A stretch of 32,558 nucleotides of DNA from Gammaproteobacteria bacterium UBA7803 (GTDB lineage Bacteria > Pseudomonadota > Gammaproteobacteria > Pseudomonadales > Azotimanducaceae): the NCBI GenBank assembly GCA_002480525.1, contig DLCH01000051.1, positions 32,311 to 64,868 on the forward strand, written 5' to 3'. This document shows positions 1 to 8,109 of this stretch, piece after piece. The notes under the pieces are model-generated. The model did no database searches and was not told the DNA's origin. It saw nothing but the letters and a program-made list of their open reading frames with translations. How positions within the stretch are numbered: position 1 is the stretch's first letter; each line of letters begins with the position of its first letter. The translations under genes were made by a program, and so were the position numbers.

Positions 1-456
1 ACGGGCGGGGACGCCGGGACGCTGAGCGACCTGGCGTTCCGCTCCAAGGCGCACTGGGGCTACGACGACGCCTTCATGGAGGCGTGCCGCGCGGAGCTGA
101 CCTATGCGCCCGAGCAGCTCGACGCCGGCGGGTTCTGGGTACTCGAGGAGGACGGCGGGATCCGGGGTTTCTACGGCCTCGTCAAGGTCTCGCCCGACAC
201 CCTGGAGCTCGACGCGCTGTTCGTCGAGCCGGAGGCCATCGGCCGCGGCGGCGGCCGCGCGCTGATGGCCCACGCCCTCGAGCAGTTCCGGGCATCGGGC
301 CTCGCCCGGCTGATCATCCAGGCCGACCCCAACGCGGCCGACTTCTACGAGTCCGCCGGCGCCCGCCTGATCGGCGAGCGGCCCTCGGACAGCATCGAGG
401 GGCGCATGCTGCCCCTCTACGAGATCGACAACCCGGACGAGGTGTCCCATGGCTGA
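1..456 (+). CDS. GNAT family N-acetyltransferase (5' end cut by window)
   Basis: The frame is open from the first base to the stop at 456, giving 151 residues without a start, so the N-terminus lies outside the window. An internal ATG at 76 is unlikely to be the start because the upstream residues (TLSDLAFRSKAHWGY) already look like the first helix of GNAT enzymes. The acetyl-CoA pyrophosphate loop is seen as VEPEAIGRGGGRALM, which fits the family's R/Q-x-x-G-x-G/A pattern, followed by the usual helix. The late strand with NAADFYESAGARLIGE is typical of motif B. GNAT enzymes move an acetyl group from acetyl-CoA to an amine; the substrate cannot be told here. The stop overlaps the start of the next gene by 8 bp, so the two are probably co-translated. 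Confidence 0.85.
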   Translation, partial: TGGDAGTLSDLAFRSKAHWGYDDAFMEACRAELTYAPEQLDAGGFWVLEEDGGIRGFYGLVKVSPDTLELDALFVEPEAIGRGGGRALMAHALEQFRASGLARLIIQADPNAADFYESAGARLIGERPSDSIEGRMLPLYEIDNPDEVSHG

Positions 457-1744
457 CCTGCTCGCAATGTCCTCCGGCATCCTCGACGGCACCGAGAGCG
501 CCGAGAACGTCGGCCCCATCAACCGCATCAACCACCAGCTTTCGCCCATCGCCGACGGCATCGCCATGGTGGAAGCCTTCTCACACTGCATTCTGTTCGA
601 GACCGACGACGGGCTGGTGGCCTTCGACACCTCGAACCCCCAGGGCGGCGCCCGGGTGGTCGAAGCCGTGCGCGGCTGGCGCCGCGACCGCATCAACACC
701 ATCGTCTACACCCACGGTCACGTCGATCACGTGGGCGGCTGCGGTGCGTTCATCGCCGACGCCGAGTCCCGCGGCCAGCCGCGCCCCACGGTGGCGGGAC
801 ACGTCAACGTGCCGCGCCGCTTCGACCGCTACGACCTGACCAACGGCTACAACCAGATCATCAACGAGCGTCAGTTCGGCCAGTTCCGCCGCCGCGGCTA
901 CGACATCGGCGAAGCCACGGCGTCGAGCTTTCTGCCGGCGTCGTCGCCGAAACCGGACGTCACCTACGACGACGCCCTCGAGCTCGACGTCGGCGGGCTC
1001 GCCATCGAGCTGCGCCACGCCAAGGGGGAGACCGACGACCACACCTGGGCATGGATTCCGCGCCACAAGGCGATCTGCGCCGGCGACTTCTTCATCTGGA
1101 ACTTCCCCAACGCCGGCAATCCGCAGAAGGTGCAGCGCTATCCCGCGGAGTGGGCCCGGGCCATGCGCGCCATGGCGGACCAGGGCGCCGAGCTGTTCCT
1201 GCCCGCCCACGGCCTGCCCATCGCCGGCGCCGGACGCATTCGCACGGTGCTCACCGACGTGGCGGACGCGCTCGAGCATCTGGTCCGGGAAACCCTGGCG
1301 ATGATGAACGAGGGCGCGCGCCTCAACGACATCGTCCACAGCGTCACCGTCGACCCGGCGGTGCTCGAGAAGCCGTACCTGCGGCCCATGTACGATGAGC
1401 CGGAGTTCATCGTCCGCAACATCTGGCGGCTGTACGGGGGCTGGTACGACGGCAATCCGGCGAACCTGAAGCCGGCGAAGGACACGGCGCTGGCGGAGGA
1501 AATCGCCCGGCTGGCCGGCGGCGCCCGTCAGCTCGCCGACCGGGCTCTCACCCTGTCCACGGACGATCCGCGGGTGGCCTGCCACCTGGCGGAGATGGCG
1601 GCGCTGGCCGCGCCGGACGACGCCCGGGTGCACCAGATCCGGGCGGAGGTGTTCCAGCGCCGGCGCGACGGCGAGACGTCGCTGATGGCCAAGGGCATCT
1701 TCGGCTTCGCGGCCAACGAGTCCCGGGACCGCGCCGGGAAATGA
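449..1744 (+). CDS. Metallo-beta-lactamase fold hydrolase, alkyl sulfatase-like
   Basis: This 431-residue protein carries the metal-binding motif THGHVDHVGG at about residues 88-97 (H89, H91, D93, H94). Further ligands are seen in HAKGETDDHTW, CAGDFF and LPAHGLPI, the order expected for two-zinc MBL hydrolases. The spacing, the GETDDH segment and the helical C-terminal part (from about residue 345, with LADRALTLSTDDPRVACHLAEMA) resemble SdsA/BDS1-type alkyl sulfatases and their dimerisation domain. The C-terminal SCP2-like domain of full alkyl sulfatases is missing, so the protein is shorter than SdsA1. Such enzymes hydrolyse sulfate esters to alcohol and sulfate. The start at 449 overlaps the GNAT gene, and the stop overlaps the dioxygenase start as ATGA. 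Another hydrolase activity of the same fold remains possible. No clear signal peptide is seen. Confidence 0.8.
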   Translation: MADLLAMSSGILDGTESAENVGPINRINHQLSPIADGIAMVEAFSHCILFETDDGLVAFDTSNPQGGARVVEAVRGWRRDRINTIVYTHGHVDHVGGCGAFIADAESRGQPRPTVAGHVNVPRRFDRYDLTNGYNQIINERQFGQFRRRGYDIGEATASSFLPASSPKPDVTYDDALELDVGGLAIELRHAKGETDDHTWAWIPRHKAICAGDFFIWNFPNAGNPQKVQRYPAEWARAMRAMADQGAELFLPAHGLPIAGAGRIRTVLTDVADALEHLVRETLAMMNEGARLNDIVHSVTVDPAVLEKPYLRPMYDEPEFIVRNIWRLYGGWYDGNPANLKPAKDTALAEEIARLAGGARQLADRALTLSTDDPRVACHLAEMAALAAPDDARVHQIRAEVFQRRRDGETSLMAKGIFGFAANESRDRAGK

Positions 1745-2571
1745 GCGCCGGGGACGCGCTCGAGATCGTGCCCTCCGGCGCGGCTCTCGGCGCGGAGGTC
1801 CGCGGCATCGATCTGACCCGGCCCCTGCCCCCGGGCATCCAGGCGGCGCTGCGCCAGGCCTGGCTCGAACATCTGGTGCTGGTGTTCCGGGACCAGCCGC
1901 TCGATCCGGAGGGGTTCCTGGCGTTCGCCCGCGGCTTCGGCAGGCCGGTGGAATATCCGTTCGTCACCGGCATCGACGGCTACCCCGAGATCATCGAGGT
2001 GAAGAAGCTGCCCCACGAGACGGTCAACTTCGGCGGCATCTGGCATACCGACACCGCCTACCTCGAGGAACCGCCCATGGCGTCGACGCTGCTCGCCCGG
2101 GAGGTGCCGCCGACCGGGGGCGACACCCTGTTCGCCAACATGTACCGCGCCTGGGAGACACTGCCCGCGGACACGCAGCGCGCGCTGGCGACCCGCCACG
2201 CCGTCAACGTGTCTTCGAAGCCTGCCGTCAGCCGGACGCGCCAGGATCGCCTGGCGGGCCGGGAGGCCCCGGAGCACTCGGCGGTTCATCCCGTCGCGCG
2301 GACCCACCCCGAGACCGGCCGCCGGTCCCTGTACGTCAACGTCGCGCACACGATCCGCTTCACGGATCTGTCCGAGGCGGACAGCGTCCCGCTGCTCGAA
2401 TCGCTGTTCGAGCACCAGGTGCGGGACGAGTTCCTGTTCCGCCTGACCTGGCGGCCCGGCACCATCGCGCTGTGGGACAACCGCTGCACGCTGCACTACC
2501 CGCTGAACGACTACGCCGGGCACCGGCGCGTGATGCACCGGATCACGCTGGCTGGAGACCGGCCGCGCTGA
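1741..2571 (+). CDS. TauD/TfdA family Fe(II)/2-oxoglutarate dioxygenase
   Basis: This 276-residue protein has the usual length for TauD. The iron-binding facial triad is visible: H102 and D104 in WHTDTAY, and a distal histidine at about 252 in WDNRCTLHYPLNDY. The 2-oxoglutarate-binding arginine lies in the following HRRVMHRITLAG segment. The N-terminal part (GAALGAEVRGIDLTRPL) matches the family's opening strand. Members oxidise taurine, alkyl sulfates, 2,4-D and other small acids, releasing sulfite or an aldehyde plus CO2 and succinate. The start overlaps the stop of the sulfatase-like gene by 4 bp, which suggests a joint role in using organosulfur compounds, as in AtsK-type alkylsulfatase dioxygenases. 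The exact substrate cannot be read from sequence. It is the last gene of the + strand unit. Confidence 0.87.
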   Translation: MSAGDALEIVPSGAALGAEVRGIDLTRPLPPGIQAALRQAWLEHLVLVFRDQPLDPEGFLAFARGFGRPVEYPFVTGIDGYPEIIEVKKLPHETVNFGGIWHTDTAYLEEPPMASTLLAREVPPTGGDTLFANMYRAWETLPADTQRALATRHAVNVSSKPAVSRTRQDRLAGREAPEHSAVHPVARTHPETGRRSLYVNVAHTIRFTDLSEADSVPLLESLFEHQVRDEFLFRLTWRPGTIALWDNRCTLHYPLNDYAGHRRVMHRITLAGDRPR

Positions 2572-2666
2572 GCGGACTGCCGGCCGGCAAGGCTGGCGCG
2601 TTTCGCCATTGAATTCGCTGGGTTTTGTGAGCGTTTGACCCTGTCTCCGGGTGGGCCACCGCACTA

Positions 2667-2686
2667 TACTGTATTTCCATACAGCA
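2667..2686. promoter_or_regulatory. LexA (SOS) box overlapping a -10 element
   Basis: TACTGTATTTCCATACAGCA fits the gammaproteobacterial LexA operator, CTGT-N8-ACAG, exactly in both half sites (CTGT at 2669-2672, ACAG at 2681-2684). It overlaps the possible -10 hexamer TATACT at 2665-2670. It sits 17 bp before the ATG of the HNH nuclease gene, an ideal place for repression. A TTGACC at 2635-2640 is 24 bp from the -10 and so is not a good -35 partner. Confidence 0.75.
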
Positions 2687-2700
2687 TAGGAGATGCCGCC

Positions 2701-4005
2701 ATGACTGCCGCGCCCGTCCTGGCCGATTTCGAACCGCTCGATCGACTGGAGACCAACCTGGTGGCGAGCTGGCGCGACGTCAGCCGGGCCGAGCACCGGT
2801 TTCTGCAGCTGCTGCGGGAGTTCGATCTGCGCCGGGGCTGGGAGGCGTATGGCAACAACGACTGCGCGGAATGGCTCGACTGGCGCTGCGGCATCTCCCG
2901 GACCACCGCCCAGGAAAAGGTGCGGGTTGCCCGAGCGCTGTGGTTCCTGCCACAGATCGACGAGGCGTTCCGGGTGGGCGATCTGTCGTATTCCAAGGTG
3001 CGGGCACTCACCCGGGTAGCCACGGAGACCACCGAGACCGAGCTGCTGGCCTTTGCGCTGGACGCCTCCGCCGCTCAGTGCGAGATCTACTGCCGGCGCC
3101 TCAGGAACGGGGATCCAGTGGCGTCGGCCGCCGATGCCCGGCGGCTGCACGAGGGCCGCTCGCTGGTGCGGCACTTTCGGGAGGACGGCTCCGGGACCCT
3201 CTCGGTGGAACTGCCGGCCGAGTCGCTGGAACTGGTGATGACGGCGCTGGAGCGCGTGGCAGCCCGATTGCCGGAGGATCCCGACCGGTCGCTGTTCGCC
3301 TCGGGCGCCGATGCGCTGGTGCAGATGGCGAGGGAAGCGCTGACCGGTAGCCCGCAGGGTTCGGCGTCCTCGGATGAACATCAGGTCGTGGTGCACGTGG
3401 ACGCGACGGCGCTGGCCGGTCAGGGCGGCGAGTCGGAGCTGCCGCTGCCCATGGTGAAGCGGCTGTGCTGCGACGGTGCCGTGGTACCGGTGTTGGAGCG
3501 GGACGGGGTGCCGCTGAACGTGGGCAGGAAACAGCGCACCGTACCCACCGCCATCAAACGGGCGCTGATGGCGCGGGATCGGGCCTGCACGTTTCCAGGC
3601 TGTCATCACCAGCGGTTCCTCGAGGCTCACCACGTGCATCACTGGGCCGATGGCGGCGAGACGAGCCTGGGCAATCTGCTGCTGCTCTGCAGCACCCACC
3701 ACACGCTGATCCACGAGGGCGGGTTCTCGGTTCGACGACATCCGGACGGAACAGTTTATTTTTCCAGGCCGGACGGGCGGCCGGTGGCGGCGCCTTCCGC
3801 GGAAGGCGGGGTCGAGGTACGGGAGGGGCGCGTGGGTTATCGGGTCATCACGTCTTCCGCAGAAGGAAGCATCCTTGGTTTTGGAGCAAACGTAAGCGCG
3901 CCGAGTGACAGCAACTGGCCGGTTAGAGCCATTTGCCGCATCGCAGCATTCCGTCCGCTGCGTGAGGAAGACCGGTCATTGCAGGCCAGCCAGCCAGGCG
4001 GCTGA
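2701..4005 (+). CDS. DUF222 / HNH endonuclease domain protein
   Basis: The chosen ATG at 2701 is preceded by AGGAGA with suitable spacing and gives 434 residues; the reading frame also runs upstream but has no site there. The N-terminal three quarters is the helical DUF222 region (GISRTTAQEKVRVARAL, LSYSKVRALTRVAT). The C-terminal part, about residues 296-345, is an HNH nuclease: ACTFPGCHHQRFLEAHHVHH, then the conserved Asn in GNLLLLC and the final histidines in STHHTLIHEGG. Proteins of this architecture are related to the mycobacterial 13E12 repeat family and are thought to cut DNA; the biological role is not settled. The LexA box just upstream predicts induction by DNA damage. The last 45 or so residues (from about 3850) do not look like the family and may come from a recombination junction. 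Confidence 0.85.
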   Translation: MTAAPVLADFEPLDRLETNLVASWRDVSRAEHRFLQLLREFDLRRGWEAYGNNDCAEWLDWRCGISRTTAQEKVRVARALWFLPQIDEAFRVGDLSYSKVRALTRVATETTETELLAFALDASAAQCEIYCRRLRNGDPVASAADARRLHEGRSLVRHFREDGSGTLSVELPAESLELVMTALERVAARLPEDPDRSLFASGADALVQMAREALTGSPQGSASSDEHQVVVHVDATALAGQGGESELPLPMVKRLCCDGAVVPVLERDGVPLNVGRKQRTVPTAIKRALMARDRACTFPGCHHQRFLEAHHVHHWADGGETSLGNLLLLCSTHHTLIHEGGFSVRRHPDGTVYFSRPDGRPVAAPSAEGGVEVREGRVGYRVITSSAEGSILGFGANVSAPSDSNWPVRAICRIAAFRPLREEDRSLQASQPGG

Positions 4006-4492
4006 GATCGGCCAGACGCGGGTACCGAACCGACTCCTCCGCCGCACCGGTCACCTGGGCCCAGCGCCTTCAGGGGCTGCCTACGCAAACTCATCGATCC
4101 TGGTGGTTGTGCGACACTCTGCGCTATGAGATCGAAACCGGGCAGCGCCGGCACGGACAACCCATACCCCAGTGGTGCAGCGATTCGCTACCTCTCGAGC
4201 TTAGCGACCTGGCTATGGTTGAAGGCCTTACCCGAACATCTGCTTGCGATGAAAACTTCAGGATCTTCGTGCCGATCTCCCCATTCATTCTCATACCCTT
4301 CGTTGATCGCATCGATGAGGCCGGAATCGATACAGGTCGCAAGCTCCTGGCCGAATTCTCCGGAGGAGACATGATGGCTGCCTGCGGGAAATTGTCGTGC
4401 GTTCTCGGCCGCATATACACCAGCCAGGACCGACTGGAGCATTTGCAGTAAACGCAACGAACAATGGTCACGCCCTGTGGAGGGATTCATTT
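4006..4492. other. Gene-free accessory spacer
   Basis: These 487 bases have short open frames on both strands (for example 4107-4451 + and 4188-4490 -), but none has a ribosome-binding site, a recognisable motif or the codon bias of the neighbours. The base composition is less GC-rich than the flanks. It probably holds the promoter of the transporter gene that follows, but I could not pick a clear -35/-10 pair. A decayed gene remnant is possible. Confidence 0.5.
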
Positions 4493-5965
4493 ATGACAGC
4501 AGCAACCGCAGCCGGAGAAGGTGAAGCACAGAGTCAAGTTACGGGGTTCGGTACCAAACGTTACCGAACCTATGTCCTCTCCGCCCTGACGCTCATCTAC
4601 ATCATGAATTTTGTCGACCGCGGCCTGCTTGCCGTCGTCGGTCCGGATCTCGTGCCGGAGCTGGGTATTACCGATACCCAATTCGGTCTTCTTACCGGTT
4701 TCGGTTTTGCCCTTCTCTACACTTTCGTGGGCATTCCTCTGGCACGCTATGCCGATGTGGCTCACCGCGTCTGGATCATGACGGTCTGCGTTGCTCTGTG
4801 GTCCTTGATGACTGCGCTATGTGGGCTCGCCACCGAAGTCACCATTGGTTCGCTCACGATCGGCGCGTTCTGGATCCTGCTGATGTGTCGCGTCGGAGTA
4901 GGCATCGGCGAGGCGGGCTGTACACCACCGGCCAACTCCCTGATCGCTGACTATTATGCGCCGCGTGACAGGTCCCAGGCGCTGGGCGTCTACTCCATGG
5001 GCGTAACGCTCGGGACGATGTTCGCCAACCTGATCGGCGGCTGGGTGACCGACGCGTTCGACTGGCGTACAGCATTTTTTGTGGTTGGCCTGCCAGGCCT
5101 GTTGGTCGCCATTGTCTTCAAACTGACGGTCAAAGAGCCGCCGCGCGGTTACACCGATCCCAAAGGCAGGGGAGCTACTGAACGGGTCTCGCTGCGCGAG
5201 GCAATCCGCGAACTGACGACGAAGCCCGCCTTCTGGCTGATGACGGCTGGTGCCACGGTCGCTGCGTTCTGTGGTTATGGAATCTCCTCGTTCCAGTCCA
5301 TCTTTCTGGTTCGGACTCACGAGATCACCACCGGCGAAGCGGCCATCTGGATCAACACGCCAGTGTCGTTGTCATCGGCCGTCGGCACGTTTGCCGTGGG
5401 CTGGCTGGCGACCAAGGTCTACAAGAGGCACCCGGGGGCCATCGCCTGGGTACCAGGCCTGGGTCTGGCCTTGTCGATTCCGTTCTATGTCTTTGCCTTC
5501 ACGACGCAGAGTCTGCTGTTTGCCGCCATCGGCTTGATCATCGGCGGTTTCGTGAAATACGGCTATATCACCGCCCAGTACACTATCGGTCAGGGCGTCG
5601 TGAGCATGCGTGTGCGTGCGATGGCCACGGCAGTGCTGCTGTTCGTCGCCAACCTAATCGGCTACGGCTTTGGTCCGCTCTTCATTGGCGCAATCTCTGA
5701 CGCTTTCTTTGTCAGCGGCGCAGCCGATCTCGGTATAGCAGCAGAGGAGCTGTCGCGAAATCAGTGTCATCCGAGTGTTGTCGGAGAGTTGAGCGGGGAT
5801 CTGCAGAATGTCTGCGGACAGGTATACGCCCAGAGTCTACAGTCGGCGATGGTCATCATGGCGTGCTTGTATGCTGCCAGCTCATCGTTCTTCCTGCTGA
5901 CCTGGCGTCGGCTCGGTAGGGATATGGTGGACAGGAATCAGGACCCGATACCTGTCCCTCGATGA
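4493..5965 (+). CDS. MFS transporter, spinster-like
   Basis: The ATG at 4493 follows GGAGGG (4479-4484) and gives 490 residues; an earlier in-frame ATG at 4397 lacks a binding site. The protein has about 12 hydrophobic segments, the first being YVLSALTLIYIMNFVDRGLL. The family features are the TM1 motif NFVDRGLLAVVGPDL, the loop 2-3 sequence GIPLARYADVAHRVW (a variant of G-x-L-a-D-r-x-g-r), and the TM4-5 segment GVGIGEAGCTPPANSLIADYY. These match the spinster-type branch (MFS_1) common in marine and soil Proteobacteria, usually beside catabolic genes. Export or import of a lipid or aromatic-type organic molecule is likely, but the substrate is unknown. GC is visibly lower than in the neighbouring blocks, and an insertion sequence lies 3' of it, so horizontal acquisition is plausible. 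Confidence 0.85.
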   Translation: MTAATAAGEGEAQSQVTGFGTKRYRTYVLSALTLIYIMNFVDRGLLAVVGPDLVPELGITDTQFGLLTGFGFALLYTFVGIPLARYADVAHRVWIMTVCVALWSLMTALCGLATEVTIGSLTIGAFWILLMCRVGVGIGEAGCTPPANSLIADYYAPRDRSQALGVYSMGVTLGTMFANLIGGWVTDAFDWRTAFFVVGLPGLLVAIVFKLTVKEPPRGYTDPKGRGATERVSLREAIRELTTKPAFWLMTAGATVAAFCGYGISSFQSIFLVRTHEITTGEAAIWINTPVSLSSAVGTFAVGWLATKVYKRHPGAIAWVPGLGLALSIPFYVFAFTTQSLLFAAIGLIIGGFVKYGYITAQYTIGQGVVSMRVRAMATAVLLFVANLIGYGFGPLFIGAISDAFFVSGAADLGIAAEELSRNQCHPSVVGELSGDLQNVCGQVYAQSLQSAMVIMACLYAASSSFFLLTWRRLGRDMVDRNQDPIPVPR

Positions 5966-6050
5966 CCCTGTTCCGGAGCTCGCGAACAATGCTCCGGAGA
6001 ATAGCCGGACTGTTCGCTGCGTCTCGGCGCGCCGACGTCGGCGATCACGC

Positions 6051-6302
6051 CTGGGGGACGACAGCGCCTGGACCGGCTCGGAGGCCGCCTTCGCCTTCAC
6101 GCTTGTGGGCGTGACCATGATCTTCGAAGGGCCGCTGCTCGTAACGATCGCGCAGCACACCGGCGTGCGCGCAGCCGCCATGGTCGCGTTCGCGCTCTGG
6201 TCCGTGCTGGTGGGCGTGGTGCTCACCAGCGCGCCGGCGCCCAAGCTCATCGCGTGCCCGGGTCAATACGGAACGCGGCGCAACGCCATCACGTACACTT
6301 GA
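6051..6302 (+). pseudogene. Possible C-terminal remnant of a membrane transporter
   Basis: The frame from about 6051 to the stop at 6302 encodes two hydrophobic, helix-like stretches (AFAFTLVGVTMIFEGPLLVT and AAAMVAFALWSVLVGVVLTS). They read like the last two membrane spans of a permease. There is no start site or N-terminal part, and the sequence before it is not hydrophobic. It may be the tail of a transporter gene lost when the island or the insertion sequence arrived. It could also be a chance frame, as GC-rich DNA often yields hydrophobic runs. Confidence 0.35.
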
Positions 6303-6467
6303 CGTGCCAGCGACCCGATAGAAGTCGATCTCGAGCGGCTGGCGAAGACTGGCCGAAGGCCCGCTGGCTTGGCGAACACCGAACCCTCACCAATTCAAAA
6401 GATCGATGTATCTCCACCCGCTCCGCGACGACCGAAGTCTGTAGCCGCCGAACGGCCGCTTCTTGGC
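6303..6467. other. Spacer between transporter remnant and IS element
   Basis: No gene, motif or RNA structure was recognised here. It is the sequence just outside the left terminal repeat of the insertion sequence. Confidence 0.4.
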
Positions 6468-6484
6468 GATTGTGTTGAACAACT
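6468..6484 (+). repeat. IS left terminal inverted repeat
   Basis: GATTGTGTTGAACAACT pairs with the right-end repeat at 8042-8058 with two mismatches. It lies 120 bp beyond the transposase stop codon. Confidence 0.7.
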
Positions 6485-6604
6485 CGCGCCTCGTTTCACG
6501 GCTTTTGCGTGGCGGATGGAGGTTTCCAGCATCGCGAGCTGATCCGGAAGCCGGATATCCAGCTTTTTGATTGGTCTTGGGGGATTAGCCTCCGTTTGGC
6601 GTCC

Positions 6605-7981
6605 TCAAGAGACACTAACCCCGGGTTGAGGCGGGTCGTGCCCGATCCACTGGGCAAGACGCCGAAGGTTTTGCACGGCCGCCGCCATCACGAACTCGTC
6701 GCTCGCGCCTGTGATGCCTCGTAGTCGAAGTCGGTCGAGCTTCAAGATCCGCTTCATGTGCCCGAACAGCATCTCGACCTTCTTGCGTTCGTTGCGGGAG
6801 TGCGCGTAGCTCTCGGTCTTGGCCAGTGCCCGGGCGACGTCTCGTGCCTCTTCATGGATGGAGCGCCGGATGCGACGAGGCGCGACTATGGGACAGCACT
6901 GCTGGCGCTTGGTGCATGCTTCGCATTCGGCCTTGCCGGCGCTGTAGATGATCATGTTGTCTTTGGTGATGCCGGCCCGGGGCTTCTTGAACTTGCGCCG
7001 GTTCCGGATCAGGTGCTTACCCGCAGGACATACGTAACGATCTTTCTCGGCCTGCCAGGTAAAGTCTGATCGGCCGAACACCCCATCCTGGCCTTCGGAT
7101 TTATCCCACACCGGCACGTGCGGCTCGATGCGTTGCTCATCCACCATCCAGCTCAGCATCTCTGCCGTGCCATACGCGGTATCACCGGTCAGCCGGTTCG
7201 GCTTGAGATCGAAGCGGCGCTTCACCCGGTCTACCATCACCTTGGTCGAAGCCACCTCGTCTTTGCGGTTGGCCGTCGTCGCTTCGACGTCCAGGATGAT
7301 CCCGGCGACCGTATCGATGAGATAGTTGGTCGAGTAGGCAAAGAACGCCGGGCCGCCCGGCGCCGCCGTCCACTGTGCGGCTGGATCGGTCGTCGAGACG
7401 CGCTTCGCTGGCTGAGTTCCTTCATCCAGAGCGTCGAGGTACTCCCGAACCGCTCGGCTCGAGCTACCGGGTCTGGGCCATTCATCGTCATCATCACGGT
7501 TGATCGACTTCTGCCGGCTCGCATCGGCCTTTACGATGCTGGCGTCCACGGCGAAGCCGGCGCCGCCCACGAGCTGCTCGGCGATGCAGCGGTCAACGAC
7601 CTGCTCGAAGACGAACCGCAACGCGTCACTCTCCCGGAAGCGTCCGTGGCGATTCTTCGAGAGCGTGGAGTGATCCGGCACCGGATCCTCGATGCTCAGC
7701 CGGCAGAACCAGCGATAGGCCAGGTTCAGTCTTACTTCCTCGCACAGCCGCCGCTCCGAGCGGATTCCGTAGCAATAGCCAATGATCAGCATTCGGAGCA
7801 TCAGCTCCGGGTCGATCGAAGGGCGTCCAGTGTGGCTGTAGTACGGCTCCAGATGCTGCCGCAACGTTGAGAGGTCAAGGAAGGTGTCGATCTTGCGAAG
7901 CAGGTGGTCTTCAGGGATCAGGTCATCGAGGTTGAAGTGGTACAGAAACTGCCCTTGCTGGGCATCCTGCCGACCCATCAT
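6605..7981 (-). CDS. IS1182-family transposase (DDE type)
   Basis: The start at 7981 is chosen because GGAGGG lies seven bases before an ATG-ATG pair; the frame runs further upstream to 8026 but without a site. The protein has 458 residues and appears complete. The N-terminal region (DLIPEDHLLRKIDTFLDLS, then YYSHTGRPSIDPELMLRMLI) is the DUF772 transposase domain. The catalytic core follows with FAVDASIVKADAS holding the first Asp, LTGDTAYGTAEM holding the second, and the C-terminal helix KKVEMLFGHMKRILKLDRLR holding the Glu region. It also has the cysteine-rich insert typical of IS1182 proteins (CPAGKHLI, CEACTKRQQCC). The intact frame and matched ends suggest the element may still be mobile. 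Confidence 0.93.
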   Translation of the reverse strand: MMGRQDAQQGQFLYHFNLDDLIPEDHLLRKIDTFLDLSTLRQHLEPYYSHTGRPSIDPELMLRMLIIGYCYGIRSERRLCEEVRLNLAYRWFCRLSIEDPVPDHSTLSKNRHGRFRESDALRFVFEQVVDRCIAEQLVGGAGFAVDASIVKADASRQKSINRDDDDEWPRPGSSSRAVREYLDALDEGTQPAKRVSTTDPAAQWTAAPGGPAFFAYSTNYLIDTVAGIILDVEATTANRKDEVASTKVMVDRVKRRFDLKPNRLTGDTAYGTAEMLSWMVDEQRIEPHVPVWDKSEGQDGVFGRSDFTWQAEKDRYVCPAGKHLIRNRRKFKKPRAGITKDNMIIYSAGKAECEACTKRQQCCPIVAPRRIRRSIHEEARDVARALAKTESYAHSRNERKKVEMLFGHMKRILKLDRLRLRGITGASDEFVMAAAVQNLRRLAQWIGHDPPQPGVSVS

Positions 7982-8041
7982 GCGCGATCCCTCCGCCGAC
8001 TGGCGGAAAGAATTCTCGCATAACAAGCTATCCGACGCTAT

Positions 8042-8058
8042 AGTTTTTCAACAGAATC
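8042..8058 (-). repeat. IS right terminal inverted repeat
   Basis: On the - strand this reads GATTCTGTTGAAAAACT and matches the left end at 15 of 17 positions. It is 60 bp upstream of the transposase start. Confidence 0.7.
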
Positions 8059-8109
8059 TGGCAACAACAGCCATTCAACTAGGACGACCCACCAACCCCT
8101 CCATCCAGA

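Larger units (their letters stand above)
6468..8058 (-). mobile_element. IS1182-family insertion sequence
   Basis: A single transposase gene (6605-7981, - strand) is flanked by imperfect terminal inverted repeats. The left end reads inward GATTGTGTTGAACAACT (6468-6484) and the right end reads inward GATTCTGTTGAAAAACT (8042-8058), 15 of 17 matching. The similarity may extend a few bases outward (TTGGC on the left, TTGCCA on the right), so the true tips could lie at about 6463 and 8063. The length of about 1.6 kb is usual for IS1182. No target duplication was found. It is inserted about 50 bp after the end of the dehydrogenase gene at 8110. Confidence 0.8.

Noticed and set aside
2635..2670. TTGACC-TATACT as a sigma70 promoter for the HNH gene
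   Set aside because: The 24-bp gap between the hexamers is too long; only the -10 is kept, with the LexA box.
4107..4490. Overlapping small frames on both strands between the HNH and MFS genes
   Set aside because: No binding site or recognisable motif; the + frame and both - frames overlap one another, so at most one could be real.
6463..8063. Target-site duplication around the insertion sequence
   Set aside because: No matching direct repeats were found next to the inverted repeats, and the exact tips are uncertain by a few bases.
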